Shown here piece by piece: positions 15,896 through 23,976 of a stretch of 64,000 nucleotides of DNA. Under the pieces are notes generated by a model. That model ran no database searches. It had not been told where the DNA came from and was given only the letters and a program-made list of their open reading frames with translations. Origin of the DNA: Paludibaculum fermentans (GTDB lineage Bacteria; Acidobacteriota; Terriglobia; Bryobacterales; Bryobacteraceae). A program made the position numbers and the translations under genes. How positions within the stretch are numbered: position 1 is the stretch's first letter; each line of letters starts with the position of its first letter. Location: positions 5,719,501 to 5,783,500 of the forward strand of contig NZ_CP063849.1 of the NCBI RefSeq assembly GCF_015277775.1, written 5' to 3'.

Positions 15896-17632
15896 ATGAC
15901 TACCAGAACCATTGGCAACTACCGCTTCACCCGCCAGTTGGGAGCCGGCGGCATGGGCGCCGTCTTTGAAGCCGTCGACGTCATGGTGGATCGGCGCGTC
16001 GCCATCAAAATGCTGCACAGCGAGATCGCTCGCCAGCCCGACCTCATCGAGCGCTTCAAGGTCGAGGCCGCCACCCTGGCCAAGCTCAACCACCCCTGCA
16101 CCGCCACCCTGTTCAGCTTCTTCCGCGACGGCGATGACTACTACATGGTCATGGAGTTCGTGCCCGGCCGCACTCTGGACCAGATCCTCAAGACCTCCGG
16201 CCCGCTCCCCGTCGATTCGGCCGTCTCCGTCATCCAACAGGTCCTGCAGGGCCTTGCCCACGCGCACCGCACCGGTGTCCTCCACCGCGACATCAAACCG
16301 GCCAACATCATGATCTCCGACGATGGTCACGTCAAAGTCACAGACTTTGGCATCGCCCGCGTCCTCGGCTCGTCGCGCCTCACCCGCATGGGCAGCGTCA
16401 TCGGAACCCTGGAATACCTAGCGCCCGAGCGCATCCGTTTTGAAGAAGCCGACAGCCGGTCCGATATCTACTCCACCGGAGTCGTCCTCTTCGAGGCATT
16501 GGCCGGCCGCGCTCCGTTCCTCGGCGCCTCCGATCGGGAAGTCCTGCAGGCCCACCTCGAACAGCCCCCGCCGTCTTTGCGGGCGCTCGGCGTGAACTGT
16601 GCGCCGGAACTCGAAGCCGTGGTGGGCCGCGCCCTCGCGAAGAAAGCGGATGACCGGTTCCAGTCGGCCGATGAATTCCGCGAGGCCCTCCTCGCCGTGC
16701 CGGTCGCCGCCAGGAAGCCCACCCGCCTCGCCAGTGATGAACCCTCCGCTCCGCCGCCCCCCGAGACCCGCCTGGCAGCCGTCGCGCAGCCGGGTCCCAG
16801 CGCCGTTCGAAAGTCCCAGTTGCCCCTTCTCGCCGGCGTCCTCGCCATCGCCGTGGTCGCCGCCGCATCCGGAGTCTGGGTCTTGCAGCACTCCGCCCCA
16901 CCACCCCCGCCGCAGCCTCCAGTTGAAGTAGTTCGGAATCAGCCGCCACCGCAGCAGCAAGCCCCCTCTCTGCCGCCGGGCTCGCTCGACGCCCCGGCCT
17001 CCATCGCCCCGGCCGGCAGCATTACGCCAATCCTGAACGAACCCACGCCCGTCCAGCCCGTGGCGCCCAGCCGGCCCGCCCTCACGCCGGAGCCGCGCAA
17101 GAAGGTCGCCCTGCCTCCGCTCAACGCGGCTGTACCCGAAACGAAGCCGGTTGAGCCGGCCGAACGCCCGCGCGCCGCCGCGCCCCCGCCCGTCGAAACC
17201 CCGGCGCCCGCCCCAGCGCCCACACCGGCCGCCCCGGCCCGGCCCACCGTCCGAGCCCTGCGCGATGTCAGGACCATCTTCGTCGAGAAGATGGACAACG
17301 ACCTCGATGTCTACCTCAGGATCGAGATCGCTGAACAGTTGGCCGGCTTCCTCTCCGTCGTGCAGCACAAGGAAGAGGCGGACGCCGTCTTGAGCGGCAG
17401 GAGCGAAGACACAGCCACCACCGGCTCGAAAGTCACCGGAGGCTATCTGGGCATCAAGGATCAGGCGCGCGGCGCGGTCACCTTGCGCGACCGTGGCGGG
17501 CACGTCGATCTCTGGTCCGGCGAAGCTGGCGACAAATCGCTGATCATCGGCGCCGTCAAACGCGGCGGCAGCCGCAAGGTCGCTGAGCGCCTCGTGGGCA
17601 ACCTCAAGAAAGCCATCAAATCCACCCGCTAG
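15896..17632 (+). CDS. Membrane-anchored Ser/Thr protein kinase (PknB-like)
   Basis: A 578-residue Hanks-type kinase. The glycine loop is GAGGMG (residues 16-21), the ATP lysine K38, the catalytic loop HRDIKPAN (D132) and DFG begins at D150; GTLEYLAPE is the P+1 region, so the kinase should be active. The kinase domain ends near 275. A single transmembrane helix lies near 305-330 (LPLLAGVLAIAVVAAASGVWVL). A Pro/Ala-rich linker of about 125 residues leads to a compact C-terminal domain (about 455-578, DVRTIFVEKMDNDLDVYLRI onward) outside the membrane. That domain is not a PASTA or other sensor I recognise. The gene converges on the MocR gene and both stops share the same CTAG. Confidence 0.92.
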   Translation: MTTRTIGNYRFTRQLGAGGMGAVFEAVDVMVDRRVAIKMLHSEIARQPDLIERFKVEAATLAKLNHPCTATLFSFFRDGDDYYMVMEFVPGRTLDQILKTSGPLPVDSAVSVIQQVLQGLAHAHRTGVLHRDIKPANIMISDDGHVKVTDFGIARVLGSSRLTRMGSVIGTLEYLAPERIRFEEADSRSDIYSTGVVLFEALAGRAPFLGASDREVLQAHLEQPPPSLRALGVNCAPELEAVVGRALAKKADDRFQSADEFREALLAVPVAARKPTRLASDEPSAPPPPETRLAAVAQPGPSAVRKSQLPLLAGVLAIAVVAAASGVWVLQHSAPPPPPQPPVEVVRNQPPPQQQAPSLPPGSLDAPASIAPAGSITPILNEPTPVQPVAPSRPALTPEPRKKVALPPLNAAVPETKPVEPAERPRAAAPPPVETPAPAPAPTPAAPARPTVRALRDVRTIFVEKMDNDLDVYLRIEIAEQLAGFLSVVQHKEEADAVLSGRSEDTATTGSKVTGGYLGIKDQARGAVTLRDRGGHVDLWSGEAGDKSLIIGAVKRGGSRKVAERLVGNLKKAIKSTR

Positions 17633-19140
17633 TCGGCGTTCTCGCGCGGCCGCCGGTGCCGCGCCCGCCACTCTTCCTCCAGGGCGATCCGCAACGCCTG
17701 CACCCCACGCCGGATCTCCCGGGTGTCGACCGCCGCGAAGCCCAACTGCAACCCCTCCGCGATCCCTCCGCCGTGGCTGTACTCACTCAGGGGCACCACG
17801 TCGACGTTCCGCCGCGCCGCCGCCGCTCGCACCGAGACACCGTCCAGCCCGTTCCGCAGCCACCCCGCTGTCTGCAGACCTGCCTCGACATCCGAGATCT
17901 CCAGCAGGCCGCTTAGCTCTTCGCGGGCACTCTCCAGCAACACGGCCACGCGCTCCGCATAGATCCCGCGCATCCGCCGCAAATGCCGGCCGAAGTGCCC
18001 CTCCTCGATGAAGTCGCACAGCACAGCCTGTTCCAGCACGGGCGCATGCCGGCTCGTCACCGAGATCGCCGCCGAGAACACCTCAACCAAATCAGGCGGG
18101 ATCACCAGATAACCCAGCCGCAACGAGGGGAACAGGACCTTGCTGAAGCTGCCCGTGAACAACACCAGCCCATGCCGGTCCAGTCCCTGCAGCGCCGGAA
18201 CCGGCCGCCCCGAGTAGCGGTACTCGCTGTCGTAGTCGTCCTCGAGGATCGCCGCCCTGCTCTTTCTGGCCCATTCCAGTAGTTGCAGCCGCCGGGCCAG
18301 GCTCATCGTGACACCCAGCGGGAACTGGTGGCCTGGAGTGATGTACACCAGCCGCGCCCCCTTCAACGCGGCCAGGTCCATCCGCATGCCCTCGTCATCC
18401 AGCCCAATCCCCTCCACCTGCGCGCCCATCGCCTCGAACATCGTGCGCGCCCCGGTGTAGCCCGGATTCTCCATGCATACCCGGTCTCCGGCATTGACCA
18501 GCACACGCGCCGTGAGATCCAGCGCCTCCTGCACGCCGCTCAGAATCGCAACTTGCTCCGGTGTGCACTTGACGCCGCGCGAAGTGCTCAAATAGTCGGT
18601 CACCACGCGCCGCAGCGGGAGATGTCCCAGCGCGTCGCAGCCTAGCAGCAGCTGTGTCGAGACGCGCCGCAGCCGCCGCGCCGCCACCTGCGCCCACAGC
18701 GTGGCAGGGAACAAATCCAGGGCCGGCACGTTGGGCCGGAAGGCGCGCGTCGGCCGGGCCTCCAGATTGGAAAACACCTGCACCCGTCGCCCGTAGTCGG
18801 ACACCGCCCGTGCCGGCTTCAGCGTCCGCCGTGGCGCCCTCGCTTCGCTGCGTGCCACTTCCAGCAGTTGTTCAGGCAGCACCTGGCTCACCCGCGTCCC
18901 CGAACCAACCGCCCCTTCCAGGTACCCCTCGGCCTTCAGTTGCTCGAACGCGCGAACGATGGTCCCGCGGGCCAGCTCAAACTGGGTGGCCAGCTCGCGC
19001 GTGGCGGGTAGCCTCGAACCGGGCCGCAGCCGCCCCTCCAGAATTGCGCTCCGCAAAGCCCCGTACAGCCAGCGGTAAGCCGGAGCCTTCGCCTCCCGGA
19101 CCGGCAGCACCAGGCTGAAGTTAGTCGGCTTCTTCGCCAT
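17629..19140 (-). CDS. MocR-type regulator (GntR helix-turn-helix fused to PLP aminotransferase domain)
   Basis: A 503-residue protein. Residues of about 20-90 are a GntR-type winged helix (LPATRELATQFELARGTIVRAFEQL). From about 120 the protein is a fold-type I aminotransferase domain with the PLP-lysine motif TGSFSKVLFPSLRLGY and the NPGYTG and DDYDSEYRY motifs. MocR regulators sense PLP or PLP-amine adducts and often control vitamin B6 or amino-compound genes. It diverges from the cupin-DoxX-NTF2 operon with only 83 bases between, and AGTGG boxes lie there. It probably regulates that operon, itself, or both. Confidence 0.92.
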   Translation of the reverse strand: MAKKPTNFSLVLPVREAKAPAYRWLYGALRSAILEGRLRPGSRLPATRELATQFELARGTIVRAFEQLKAEGYLEGAVGSGTRVSQVLPEQLLEVARSEARAPRRTLKPARAVSDYGRRVQVFSNLEARPTRAFRPNVPALDLFPATLWAQVAARRLRRVSTQLLLGCDALGHLPLRRVVTDYLSTSRGVKCTPEQVAILSGVQEALDLTARVLVNAGDRVCMENPGYTGARTMFEAMGAQVEGIGLDDEGMRMDLAALKGARLVYITPGHQFPLGVTMSLARRLQLLEWARKSRAAILEDDYDSEYRYSGRPVPALQGLDRHGLVLFTGSFSKVLFPSLRLGYLVIPPDLVEVFSAAISVTSRHAPVLEQAVLCDFIEEGHFGRHLRRMRGIYAERVAVLLESAREELSGLLEISDVEAGLQTAGWLRNGLDGVSVRAAAARRNVDVVPLSEYSHGGGIAEGLQLGFAAVDTREIRRGVQALRIALEEEWRARHRRPRENAD

Positions 19141-19174
19141 GAAAGTGGTACAGCGAAAATATCATAAATGGACC

Positions 19175-19191
19175 TAGTGGCTAATCCACTA
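19175..19191. promoter_or_regulatory. Candidate MocR operator (TAGTGG-N5-CCACTA)
   Basis: A perfect 6-bp inverted repeat, TAGTGG (19175-19180) and CCACTA (19186-19191), lies between the divergent MocR and cupin genes. A further AAAGTGG copy is at 19142-19148, giving three (A/T)AGTGG boxes. AGTGG-type boxes have been described for PdxR-like MocR regulators; I cite this from memory. A TACGAT at 19197-19202 could be the rightward -10, so a bound protein would cover the -35 region. Confidence 0.5.
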
Positions 19192-19223
19192 TCCCGTACG
19201 ATTGGATTCAGAAGGAGCTGTCG

Positions 19224-19649
19224 ATGAGCCACCTATTCCAAAGCGCGGGCACGAGCCTGGTCCTGCTCTGTACCCTGGCCGGCCAGCCCGCCGCGGCGCC
19301 CCAACGCGTCCGGCCCGTACTCGCCCACACCCTGCCCCGGCTCGCCGGCGGCCATCTCAAAGCCTCGATGCTGGAAGTCAATTACGGCCCCGGCGAGTCC
19401 TCGCCCGTCCACAGCCATCCCTGCGCCGTCCTCGGCTATGTCGTCCAGGGCGCTATCCGCACACAGGTAAAAGGCGAACCCGAGGTCGTCTACAAGGCCG
19501 GCGAAGGCTTCTACGAGGCCCCCAACGGAATCCACGCCATCTCAGCCAATGCCAGCAGGACGGAAGGCGCGAAGTTCGTAGCCTACTTCCTCTGCGACCA
19601 CGACGCGCCCCTCAGCGTCGATGTCCCCGCCGGCAAGGAGCCTCGATGA
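19224..19649 (+). CDS. Cupin-domain protein, probably exported
   Basis: A 141-residue protein starting at ATG 19224 behind GAAGGAGCTG. The first 25 residues look like a signal peptide (SLVLLCTLAGQPAAA). The rest is one small cupin barrel: motif 1 is GPGESSPVHSHPCAVLGYVVQG (two His and the late Glu/Gly pattern) and motif 2 is AGEGFYEAPNGIHAISAN. Such cupins bind one metal ion and can be sensors, isomerases or dioxygenases. It is first in a three-gene operon with DoxX and NTF2-like genes; the DoxX start overlaps its stop as ATGA. No specific reaction can be given. Confidence 0.85.
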   Translation: MSHLFQSAGTSLVLLCTLAGQPAAAPQRVRPVLAHTLPRLAGGHLKASMLEVNYGPGESSPVHSHPCAVLGYVVQGAIRTQVKGEPEVVYKAGEGFYEAPNGIHAISANASRTEGAKFVAYFLCDHDAPLSVDVPAGKEPR

Positions 19650-20056
19650 CCGGCCTCAACTGGGAACGCGCCGCAATCCTCTATGCCCGCATCGCCCTGG
19701 GCGCGGCCTTCCTCTCCGGCATCGCCTCCCGCTTCGGGCTCTACGGTAAGGATGTCGGGTATGGCAACTTCGGCAACTTCCTCAAGTACACGGCCGAGGT
19801 CAACGCCTTCATGCCTGCGTCCACCATCCCGTTTCTGGGCTGGTCCGCCACCCTCGCCGAGTTCCTCCTCGGCCTTGCGCTCATCCTCGGAATCTGGCCC
19901 CCCTGGGTAGCCCTCGCCAGCGCGTACCTGCTGGCCCTGTTCGGACTCGCCATGACCATTTCGCTTGGTATCAAATCACCGCTGGACTACTCGGTCTTCT
20001 CCGCCTCGGCGGCGGCGGTACTGCTCGCAATCCACAAACCCGGGAGAACAACGTGA
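19646..20056 (+). CDS. DoxX-family membrane protein
   Basis: A 136-residue protein with four hydrophobic helices in the DoxX arrangement (ARIALGAAFLSGIASRFG, FLGWSATLAEFLLGLALILG, WVALASAYLLALFGLAMTIS, YSVFSASAAAVLLAI). It lies in the cytoplasmic membrane. DoxX-like proteins are linked to quinone or thiol redox functions and stress responses, often without a defined reaction. The start overlaps the cupin stop, and the end overlaps the GTG start of the NTF2-like gene. Confidence 0.85.
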   Translation: MTGLNWERAAILYARIALGAAFLSGIASRFGLYGKDVGYGNFGNFLKYTAEVNAFMPASTIPFLGWSATLAEFLLGLALILGIWPPWVALASAYLLALFGLAMTISLGIKSPLDYSVFSASAAAVLLAIHKPGRTT

Positions 20057-20502
20057 AGACACGACGCACTCTGATCATGGCCGGCCTGCTGCTGGCCGGT
20101 GTACTGGGCGGAATCCTTCCGCTCTCAGCTCAGGACGACCTGCTGACCGTCCGCGAGGCCGTCTGGCGCTCCTGGTTCGCCAACGACACCAAGGCCCTGG
20201 CGAAACTGGTGCCTCCGGACACGATCGTGATCAGCTCTGGGGAGGTGGCCTGGAAGCACCAGGCCGAGGTCTTCAGGAGCGCCGGGGAATTCCAGGCCGC
20301 CGGAGGCAAGCTCATCCGGCTGGAGTTCCCGCGCACCGAGGTGCAGCGCTTCGGGGATGTCGCCATCGTCTGGAGCAGCTATCTGGTCGAGACGGAGACC
20401 AAGGGCAAACGCTCGATCTCATCAGGACGCGTCACCGAGATCTTCGTGCGCCGCGATGGCCAATGGACCAACCCCGGCTGGCATACAGACGCCGAGAAAT
20501 AG
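20053..20502 (+). CDS. NTF2-like (DUF4440/SnoaL-type) exported protein
   Basis: A 149-residue protein with a GTG start at 20053 (GTGA overlap). A signal peptide covers residues 1-27 (MAGLLLAGVLGGILPLSAQ). The mature part has the NTF2-like cone pattern: LTVREAVWRSWFANDTKALAKLVPPDTIVISSGE, then RFGDVAIVWSSYLVETE and GRVTEIFVRRDGQWTNPGWH. The fold binds small hydrophobic ligands or works as an isomerase/hydrolase; no catalytic assignment is possible. It is the last gene before a strong hairpin. Confidence 0.85.
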   Translation: MKTRRTLIMAGLLLAGVLGGILPLSAQDDLLTVREAVWRSWFANDTKALAKLVPPDTIVISSGEVAWKHQAEVFRSAGEFQAAGGKLIRLEFPRTEVQRFGDVAIVWSSYLVETETKGKRSISSGRVTEIFVRRDGQWTNPGWHTDAEK

Positions 20503-20505
20503 TTA

Positions 20506-20531
20506 GGGCGTTGGGGACGGCCCCAACGCCC
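20506..20531. terminator. Strong bidirectional hairpin between convergent genes
   Basis: GGGCGTTGGGG (20506-20516), loop ACGG, CCCCAACGCCC (20521-20531): an 11-bp perfect stem, 12 bp with one more A-T pair. It lies 3 bases after the NTF2-like stop and 9 bases before the radical SAM gene's stop at 20540 on the other strand, so it can end both transcripts. It lacks a long T-run on either side. Confidence 0.75.
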
Positions 20532-20539
20532 TGTTCAGA

Positions 20540-22084
20540 CTACTGCGCGATGTTGGTGAGTACCGGCTGGGAGGTAGCCAGCCGGGGCACTTCCAACTCG
20601 GGCATCATCTTGCCACGGAACAGCTTCAGGCAGATCAGCGCGGTCCAGCGCGCCCAGCGGTTCGCGCTCTTCCTGCGGGCGCTATCGGTGGCGATGCCGG
20701 TATTGGCGTACATCTGCCGGTACAGCTTGGAGATGAACACGAAAGCCAGCCGGCCCTTCCACGACTTCACGCATTGCGCGCGCTTCCACACCTCGCCCAG
20801 CGTGTAGTAGTTGTCCCATACACCCTGCGTCCGGATGCGGATCTCTTCCGAGCTCATGCTCGGATGGGGCATGTATAGCTTCGGACGCCGGTGGCCCGGG
20901 ATCAGCCAGTAGCGCGTGATCGGGATGCCTTCGACCTTCTCGTTCTTGCCCTGCGAGCTCTTCTCCCACTTGTCGAAATCGACGGTGCCGGGGAAGGGGG
21001 TCATCATGACGAACTGGGCGAAGGTCAACTCGGCCTTCTTGGCCAGTTCGGCTGTCGCATCGAAGGTCTCCGCCCGATCGCTGGAGAGTCCGAAGATGAA
21101 TGAGCCCAGCACGTGGACGCCATGTTGCTTGAACAGCTTCAGCCGCTCCACCAGCTTGTCGCCGGAGAGATTGAAGTCCTTGAACACCGTCTTCAGGCCT
21201 TCCGGAGTGACGGCTTCTACGCCCACCAGCGCTCCGCGGATGCGGGCCTTGCGCATGGCCTTGAGGAACTCGATGTCCTCGGCCGCTTCCATCGTGATCT
21301 GCGTGAACATGATGGTGTCGTCCGGCAGCCCGGCCAGCAGTTCCATAAACTCGAAGCGGTCTGACCGCAGTTTCTGCAGTTCGGCCAGCTTTTCCATGTT
21401 GCCCTGGCGCTCCGCCAACGCGAGGTCGTTGAGCGTGACCGGATAGAAGTTGTCGTCGGCCAGGGCGATGAAGCGATAGCCCATGCGCCGCAGTTGGACG
21501 ATTTCGTCGATCACCGCGTCGCCCGTGCGCTGCCGCGGAGCCTGCCCGTCGGTCCGCCACACTGAGCAGAACGAGCAATGCTTGGGGCAACCCCGGACGG
21601 TCTGGACCGAAGCCCACATGTAGCTCTTAGGGGGCAGCAGATCCCAGCGTGCCGGCAGGAACTGGCCGGACTTCACGCGGCCGCCGTCGTACAGCGGCTG
21701 CAGCCTGCCGTTCACGTGATCGGCCAGCAACTGGCCCCACGCTTCGTCGCCGTCGCCTTGCACCACGGAGTGAGCCGCGCCGTATTCCACCGCTTCACCC
21801 GGATACAGCGTCGAGTGGATGCCGCCAAACACAACGATGGCGCCGCGCTCGCGCGCCATGCGGCCTACTTCAAAACCGCGCAATGCGTTCGCAGTGTGGA
21901 TTCCGATGCCGACAACATCACCGGATTGAATCTGCTCGGGGTTAATGGCCTCCAGCGTCTCGTCGACGATGATGGGGTCCCCATACTGCCGCGGCGTGGC
22001 GGCAGCCAGCACATAGAGCCAACGTGGAGTAATAACGCCAACACCAAATGCCACGTCGCTCGGGTTGACCAGGATAATGCGCAT
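20540..22084 (-). CDS. B12-binding-domain radical SAM protein
   Basis: A 514-residue protein. The ATG at 22084 is preferred over a TTG three bases earlier because of spacing from GAAGGAGA. Residues of about 1-140 form a cobalamin-binding Rossmann domain (VVGIGIHTANALRGFEVG, VVFGGIHSTLYP), without the full DxHxxG motif. The radical SAM cluster motif is CPKHCSFC (C166, C170, C173), followed by a TIM-barrel core to about residue 400 and a C-terminal part with basic hydrophobic stretches. Family members methylate or rearrange unreactive carbons, including hopanoid and chlorin substrates. It stands alone, with an 18-bp palindrome upstream. Its substrate is unknown. Confidence 0.9.
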   Translation of the reverse strand: MRIILVNPSDVAFGVGVITPRWLYVLAAATPRQYGDPIIVDETLEAINPEQIQSGDVVGIGIHTANALRGFEVGRMARERGAIVVFGGIHSTLYPGEAVEYGAAHSVVQGDGDEAWGQLLADHVNGRLQPLYDGGRVKSGQFLPARWDLLPPKSYMWASVQTVRGCPKHCSFCSVWRTDGQAPRQRTGDAVIDEIVQLRRMGYRFIALADDNFYPVTLNDLALAERQGNMEKLAELQKLRSDRFEFMELLAGLPDDTIMFTQITMEAAEDIEFLKAMRKARIRGALVGVEAVTPEGLKTVFKDFNLSGDKLVERLKLFKQHGVHVLGSFIFGLSSDRAETFDATAELAKKAELTFAQFVMMTPFPGTVDFDKWEKSSQGKNEKVEGIPITRYWLIPGHRRPKLYMPHPSMSSEEIRIRTQGVWDNYYTLGEVWKRAQCVKSWKGRLAFVFISKLYRQMYANTGIATDSARRKSANRWARWTALICLKLFRGKMMPELEVPRLATSQPVLTNIAQ

Positions 22085-22170
22085 CAAACTTCTCCTTCAC
22101 TTTCAGTAAGGCCGCCGGACCTGGGTGAAGGATCAGCGAGGCTCCTGAGATTCTCGAACTTAAACCGCCA

Positions 22171-22188
22171 ATCTGCAGTACTGCAGAT
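22171..22188. promoter_or_regulatory. 18-bp perfect palindrome upstream of the radical SAM gene
   Basis: ATCTGCAGTACTGCAGAT is perfectly self-complementary and lies 87 bases before the radical SAM start and 36 bases after the XRE-regulator stop, both on the minus strand. It is not GC-rich enough to be a typical terminator, so an operator is more likely. The XRE-type protein encoded immediately upstream is a candidate binder. Confidence 0.5.
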
Positions 22189-22223
22189 ACTGAAGTGCCG
22201 GGCGCAATACCCGCGCCCTCGAT

Positions 22224-23102
22224 TCACTGGACACCGCCGGATTCGGGGGCAGCTTGGAAATGCAGCGGGTCCCTTAAACTCTGAAGTTCACGGTAGTAAT
22301 ACAGGGCGGAAGGACGCCGGCCGTCAAACTTCAGCTTTCTCAAAAACTCGATCTCCTCTTCGGTCGCACTCCCACTGAGGGAGGCATCTCTCAAAAACTG
22401 CTCGAAGCCCGGCTCCATCTCAGGTGGCCGCTCGGGCGAGCACTCAACGAACTCGAAACGCTTGACCGCAGCCGGCCCAAGCCGCTTGTTGAGGACGACT
22501 TCCATGCCGAACGATCTTAAGTCTATGTCCCAGGAGTCTATCATTGGATGGAGGAACGACACACAGCTTTCCAGCGAGACCTGGAACATGTCGGTGTCCA
22601 GAAACTCCAGCATGGCCACCCGGACCTGTTCAAAACTGCGTTCGCTGTGCTCCGCCAAGGCCCGCAACCAGGCCTCATTGCGCAGTTCCTCGCGTGCCAC
22701 GGCCTGGGCCGTATCGAGAATCTTCTGCGTCACCAGCCGCTCTAGTTCGCCAAACGGATCCTTCTCGAAGATCCGGCGAACCTCTTCCCGGCTACCGGGT
22801 TCGCACTTTCGGAGGATCAGGTCGCGGCAGTCCTTGAAGAGGGGCGTAGGCGGCTGCGCCACCCGCTTCTTCAACTCCTGCTGGCGCTGAAGGTCGGCCA
22901 GCCTGGAGAGTTCTCCTGAAGGCAGCCGAAGTACCCGCTCGACCTTCTCGTAGATGTCGGTTCGTCCAGGCGCGGGCGGAGCCTTCTTCCGGCCCAACAA
23001 TTGGGAGATGTAGGACTCCGTCACCTGTGCGGAGGCAGCGAGGTCCTTTTGGTCCAGGCCCAGTTCGCTCAGGCGCTGCCTGATTAATAGCGAAACGTCC
23101 AC
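22224..23102 (-). CDS. XRE-type helix-turn-helix protein
   Basis: A 292-residue protein. Residues of about 5-65 form an XRE/Cro-type helix-turn-helix (IRQRLSELGLDQKDLAASAQVTESYISQLLGRKK). The remaining 220 residues are largely helical (ELERLVTQKILDTAQAVAREELRNEAWLRAL), and I do not recognise a domain in them. It probably senses something through this C-terminal part and regulates a nearby promoter. Candidate targets are the downstream radical SAM gene (palindrome at 22171) and the divergent small-gene cluster. AAGTGAC boxes lie upstream in inverted orientation (23119-23127 and 23160-23168). Confidence 0.75.
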   Translation of the reverse strand: MDVSLLIRQRLSELGLDQKDLAASAQVTESYISQLLGRKKAPPAPGRTDIYEKVERVLRLPSGELSRLADLQRQQELKKRVAQPPTPLFKDCRDLILRKCEPGSREEVRRIFEKDPFGELERLVTQKILDTAQAVAREELRNEAWLRALAEHSERSFEQVRVAMLEFLDTDMFQVSLESCVSFLHPMIDSWDIDLRSFGMEVVLNKRLGPAAVKRFEFVECSPERPPEMEPGFEQFLRDASLSGSATEEEIEFLRKLKFDGRRPSALYYYRELQSLRDPLHFQAAPESGGVQ

Positions 23103-23174
23103 GTGTGCTCCGGCTTGAAAGTGACTTAACTTCTCTGAGTAAATCAGCGGCTCCCAATTGTGTCACTTCCCGCC

Positions 23175-23203
23175 TTGACTTGCAAGCACGGTTAACTAAT
23201 AAT
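23175..23203 (+). promoter_or_regulatory. Sigma70-like promoter of the small-gene cluster
   Basis: TTGACT (23175-23180), a 17-base spacer, then AATAAT (23198-23203), matching the consensus at five of six bases in each box. The leader to the ATG at 23307 would be about 97 bases and contains a 6-bp stem, GCCTGA (23240-23245) with TCAGGC (23252-23257). Confidence 0.6.
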
Positions 23204-23306
23204 GGTTAATGTCTGGACAGCTCCGTTCACTCACGGACTGCCTGAACTAAGTCAGGCCGTCTGTCCCGTCCTCTTAGGCACAACCCGACAACCGGAGGAG
23301 GTTGCC

Positions 23307-23399
23307 ATGACAAAGGACTGTCTCTGCCCAGAAGTTGCGTGGCCGTCATCGGTCCTGCCAGTGGGAATCCCAACGGGACGCCGCGCAGGCGGCGCATGA
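23307..23399 (+). CDS. Small 30-residue ORF with strong Shine-Dalgarno
   Basis: The ATG at 23307 follows GGAGGAGG (23294-23301) at good spacing, one of the best ribosome binding sites in the window. The peptide begins MTKDCLCPEVAWPSSVLPVG, and its last bases are GCATGA, so the next gene's ATG (23396) overlaps its stop. It has two close cysteines (CLC). It may be a real small protein, or a leader peptide that couples translation to the next gene, which has no good site of its own. I recognise no homologue. Confidence 0.5.
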   Translation: MTKDCLCPEVAWPSSVLPVGIPTGRRAGGA

Positions 23400-23617
23400 T
23401 GCTCAAGACGGTGAAGCTCAGCACCCACGAAATTGAGTTGCTTGTCTCCCTTGCCTCCGATCAACTGTTCCGCCGAGAATTCATCGATCCGAAGATGCCC
23501 GGGCATGTTTCGAAGTCGGAAGACATTACCCTGGGCAAATCGCTGGTGGCCCGCCTGAAGGCGGTGCTGGACCAGGACAAGGTGCGAACCGCTCTACCCG
23601 GGAAGAAAACAGGATGA
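23396..23617 (+). CDS. Hypothetical small protein (73 aa)
   Basis: The product starts MMLKTVKLSTHEIELLVSLA and continues to a basic C-terminus (ALPGKKTG). It is predicted helical with many charged residues and no membrane segment. The start at ATG 23396 (or 23399) overlaps the 30-residue ORF's stop, so translation is probably coupled. A frame-compatible earlier start at 23339 lies inside the small ORF and has no ribosome binding site. I do not recognise a domain. It belongs to a rightward set of four small genes between an XRE regulator and the efflux operon. Confidence 0.55.
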   Translation: MMLKTVKLSTHEIELLVSLASDQLFRREFIDPKMPGHVSKSEDITLGKSLVARLKAVLDQDKVRTALPGKKTG

Positions 23618-23647
23618 AATTCGATTGCCCTCACCGTGGGGCAACTC

Positions 23648-23950
23648 ATGCCATTTGAGAGGCCCTTCCCCCGGCCGTTCACGGTCAGCTCCATCCGGGA
23701 GCACGCGCCGGCGCTGCCCGGTGTATTCGGGCTTTCGAACTCGCGCGAGTGGCTGTATATCGGCGAGGCCGAGAACATCCAGGCCGCATTGCTGGAACAC
23801 ATGGTGTCGGCCGGCTCCGCCGCACCCCACCAGCAGCCTACCGGTTTTGTCTTTGAAGTCTGCGATCGGGCCCGCCAAGCAGTGCGGCAAGCCAGCCTGA
23901 TGCACGAGTACAAGCTGACAGGGCAGTCCCAACGGCCGTCGCAGCGGTGA
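23648..23950 (+). CDS. Small GIY-YIG-like protein (100 aa)
   Basis: A 100-residue protein, ATG at 23648 (a GTG at 23636 is an alternative). The segment ALPGVFGLSNSREWLYIGEA is followed by ENIQAALLEHM and resembles the first strands and helix of GIY-YIG endonuclease domains (here GVF / LYIGEA / helix). The catalytic Arg-Glu pairing of true nucleases cannot be confirmed in so short a protein. It ends in the GTGA that opens another frame 26 bases before the next gene's likely start. The nuclease call is tentative. Confidence 0.5.
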   Translation: MPFERPFPRPFTVSSIREHAPALPGVFGLSNSREWLYIGEAENIQAALLEHMVSAGSAAPHQQPTGFVFEVCDRARQAVRQASLMHEYKLTGQSQRPSQR

Positions 23951-23976
23951 TTGCCGAGAGGGAAAGGAGAATTCGA

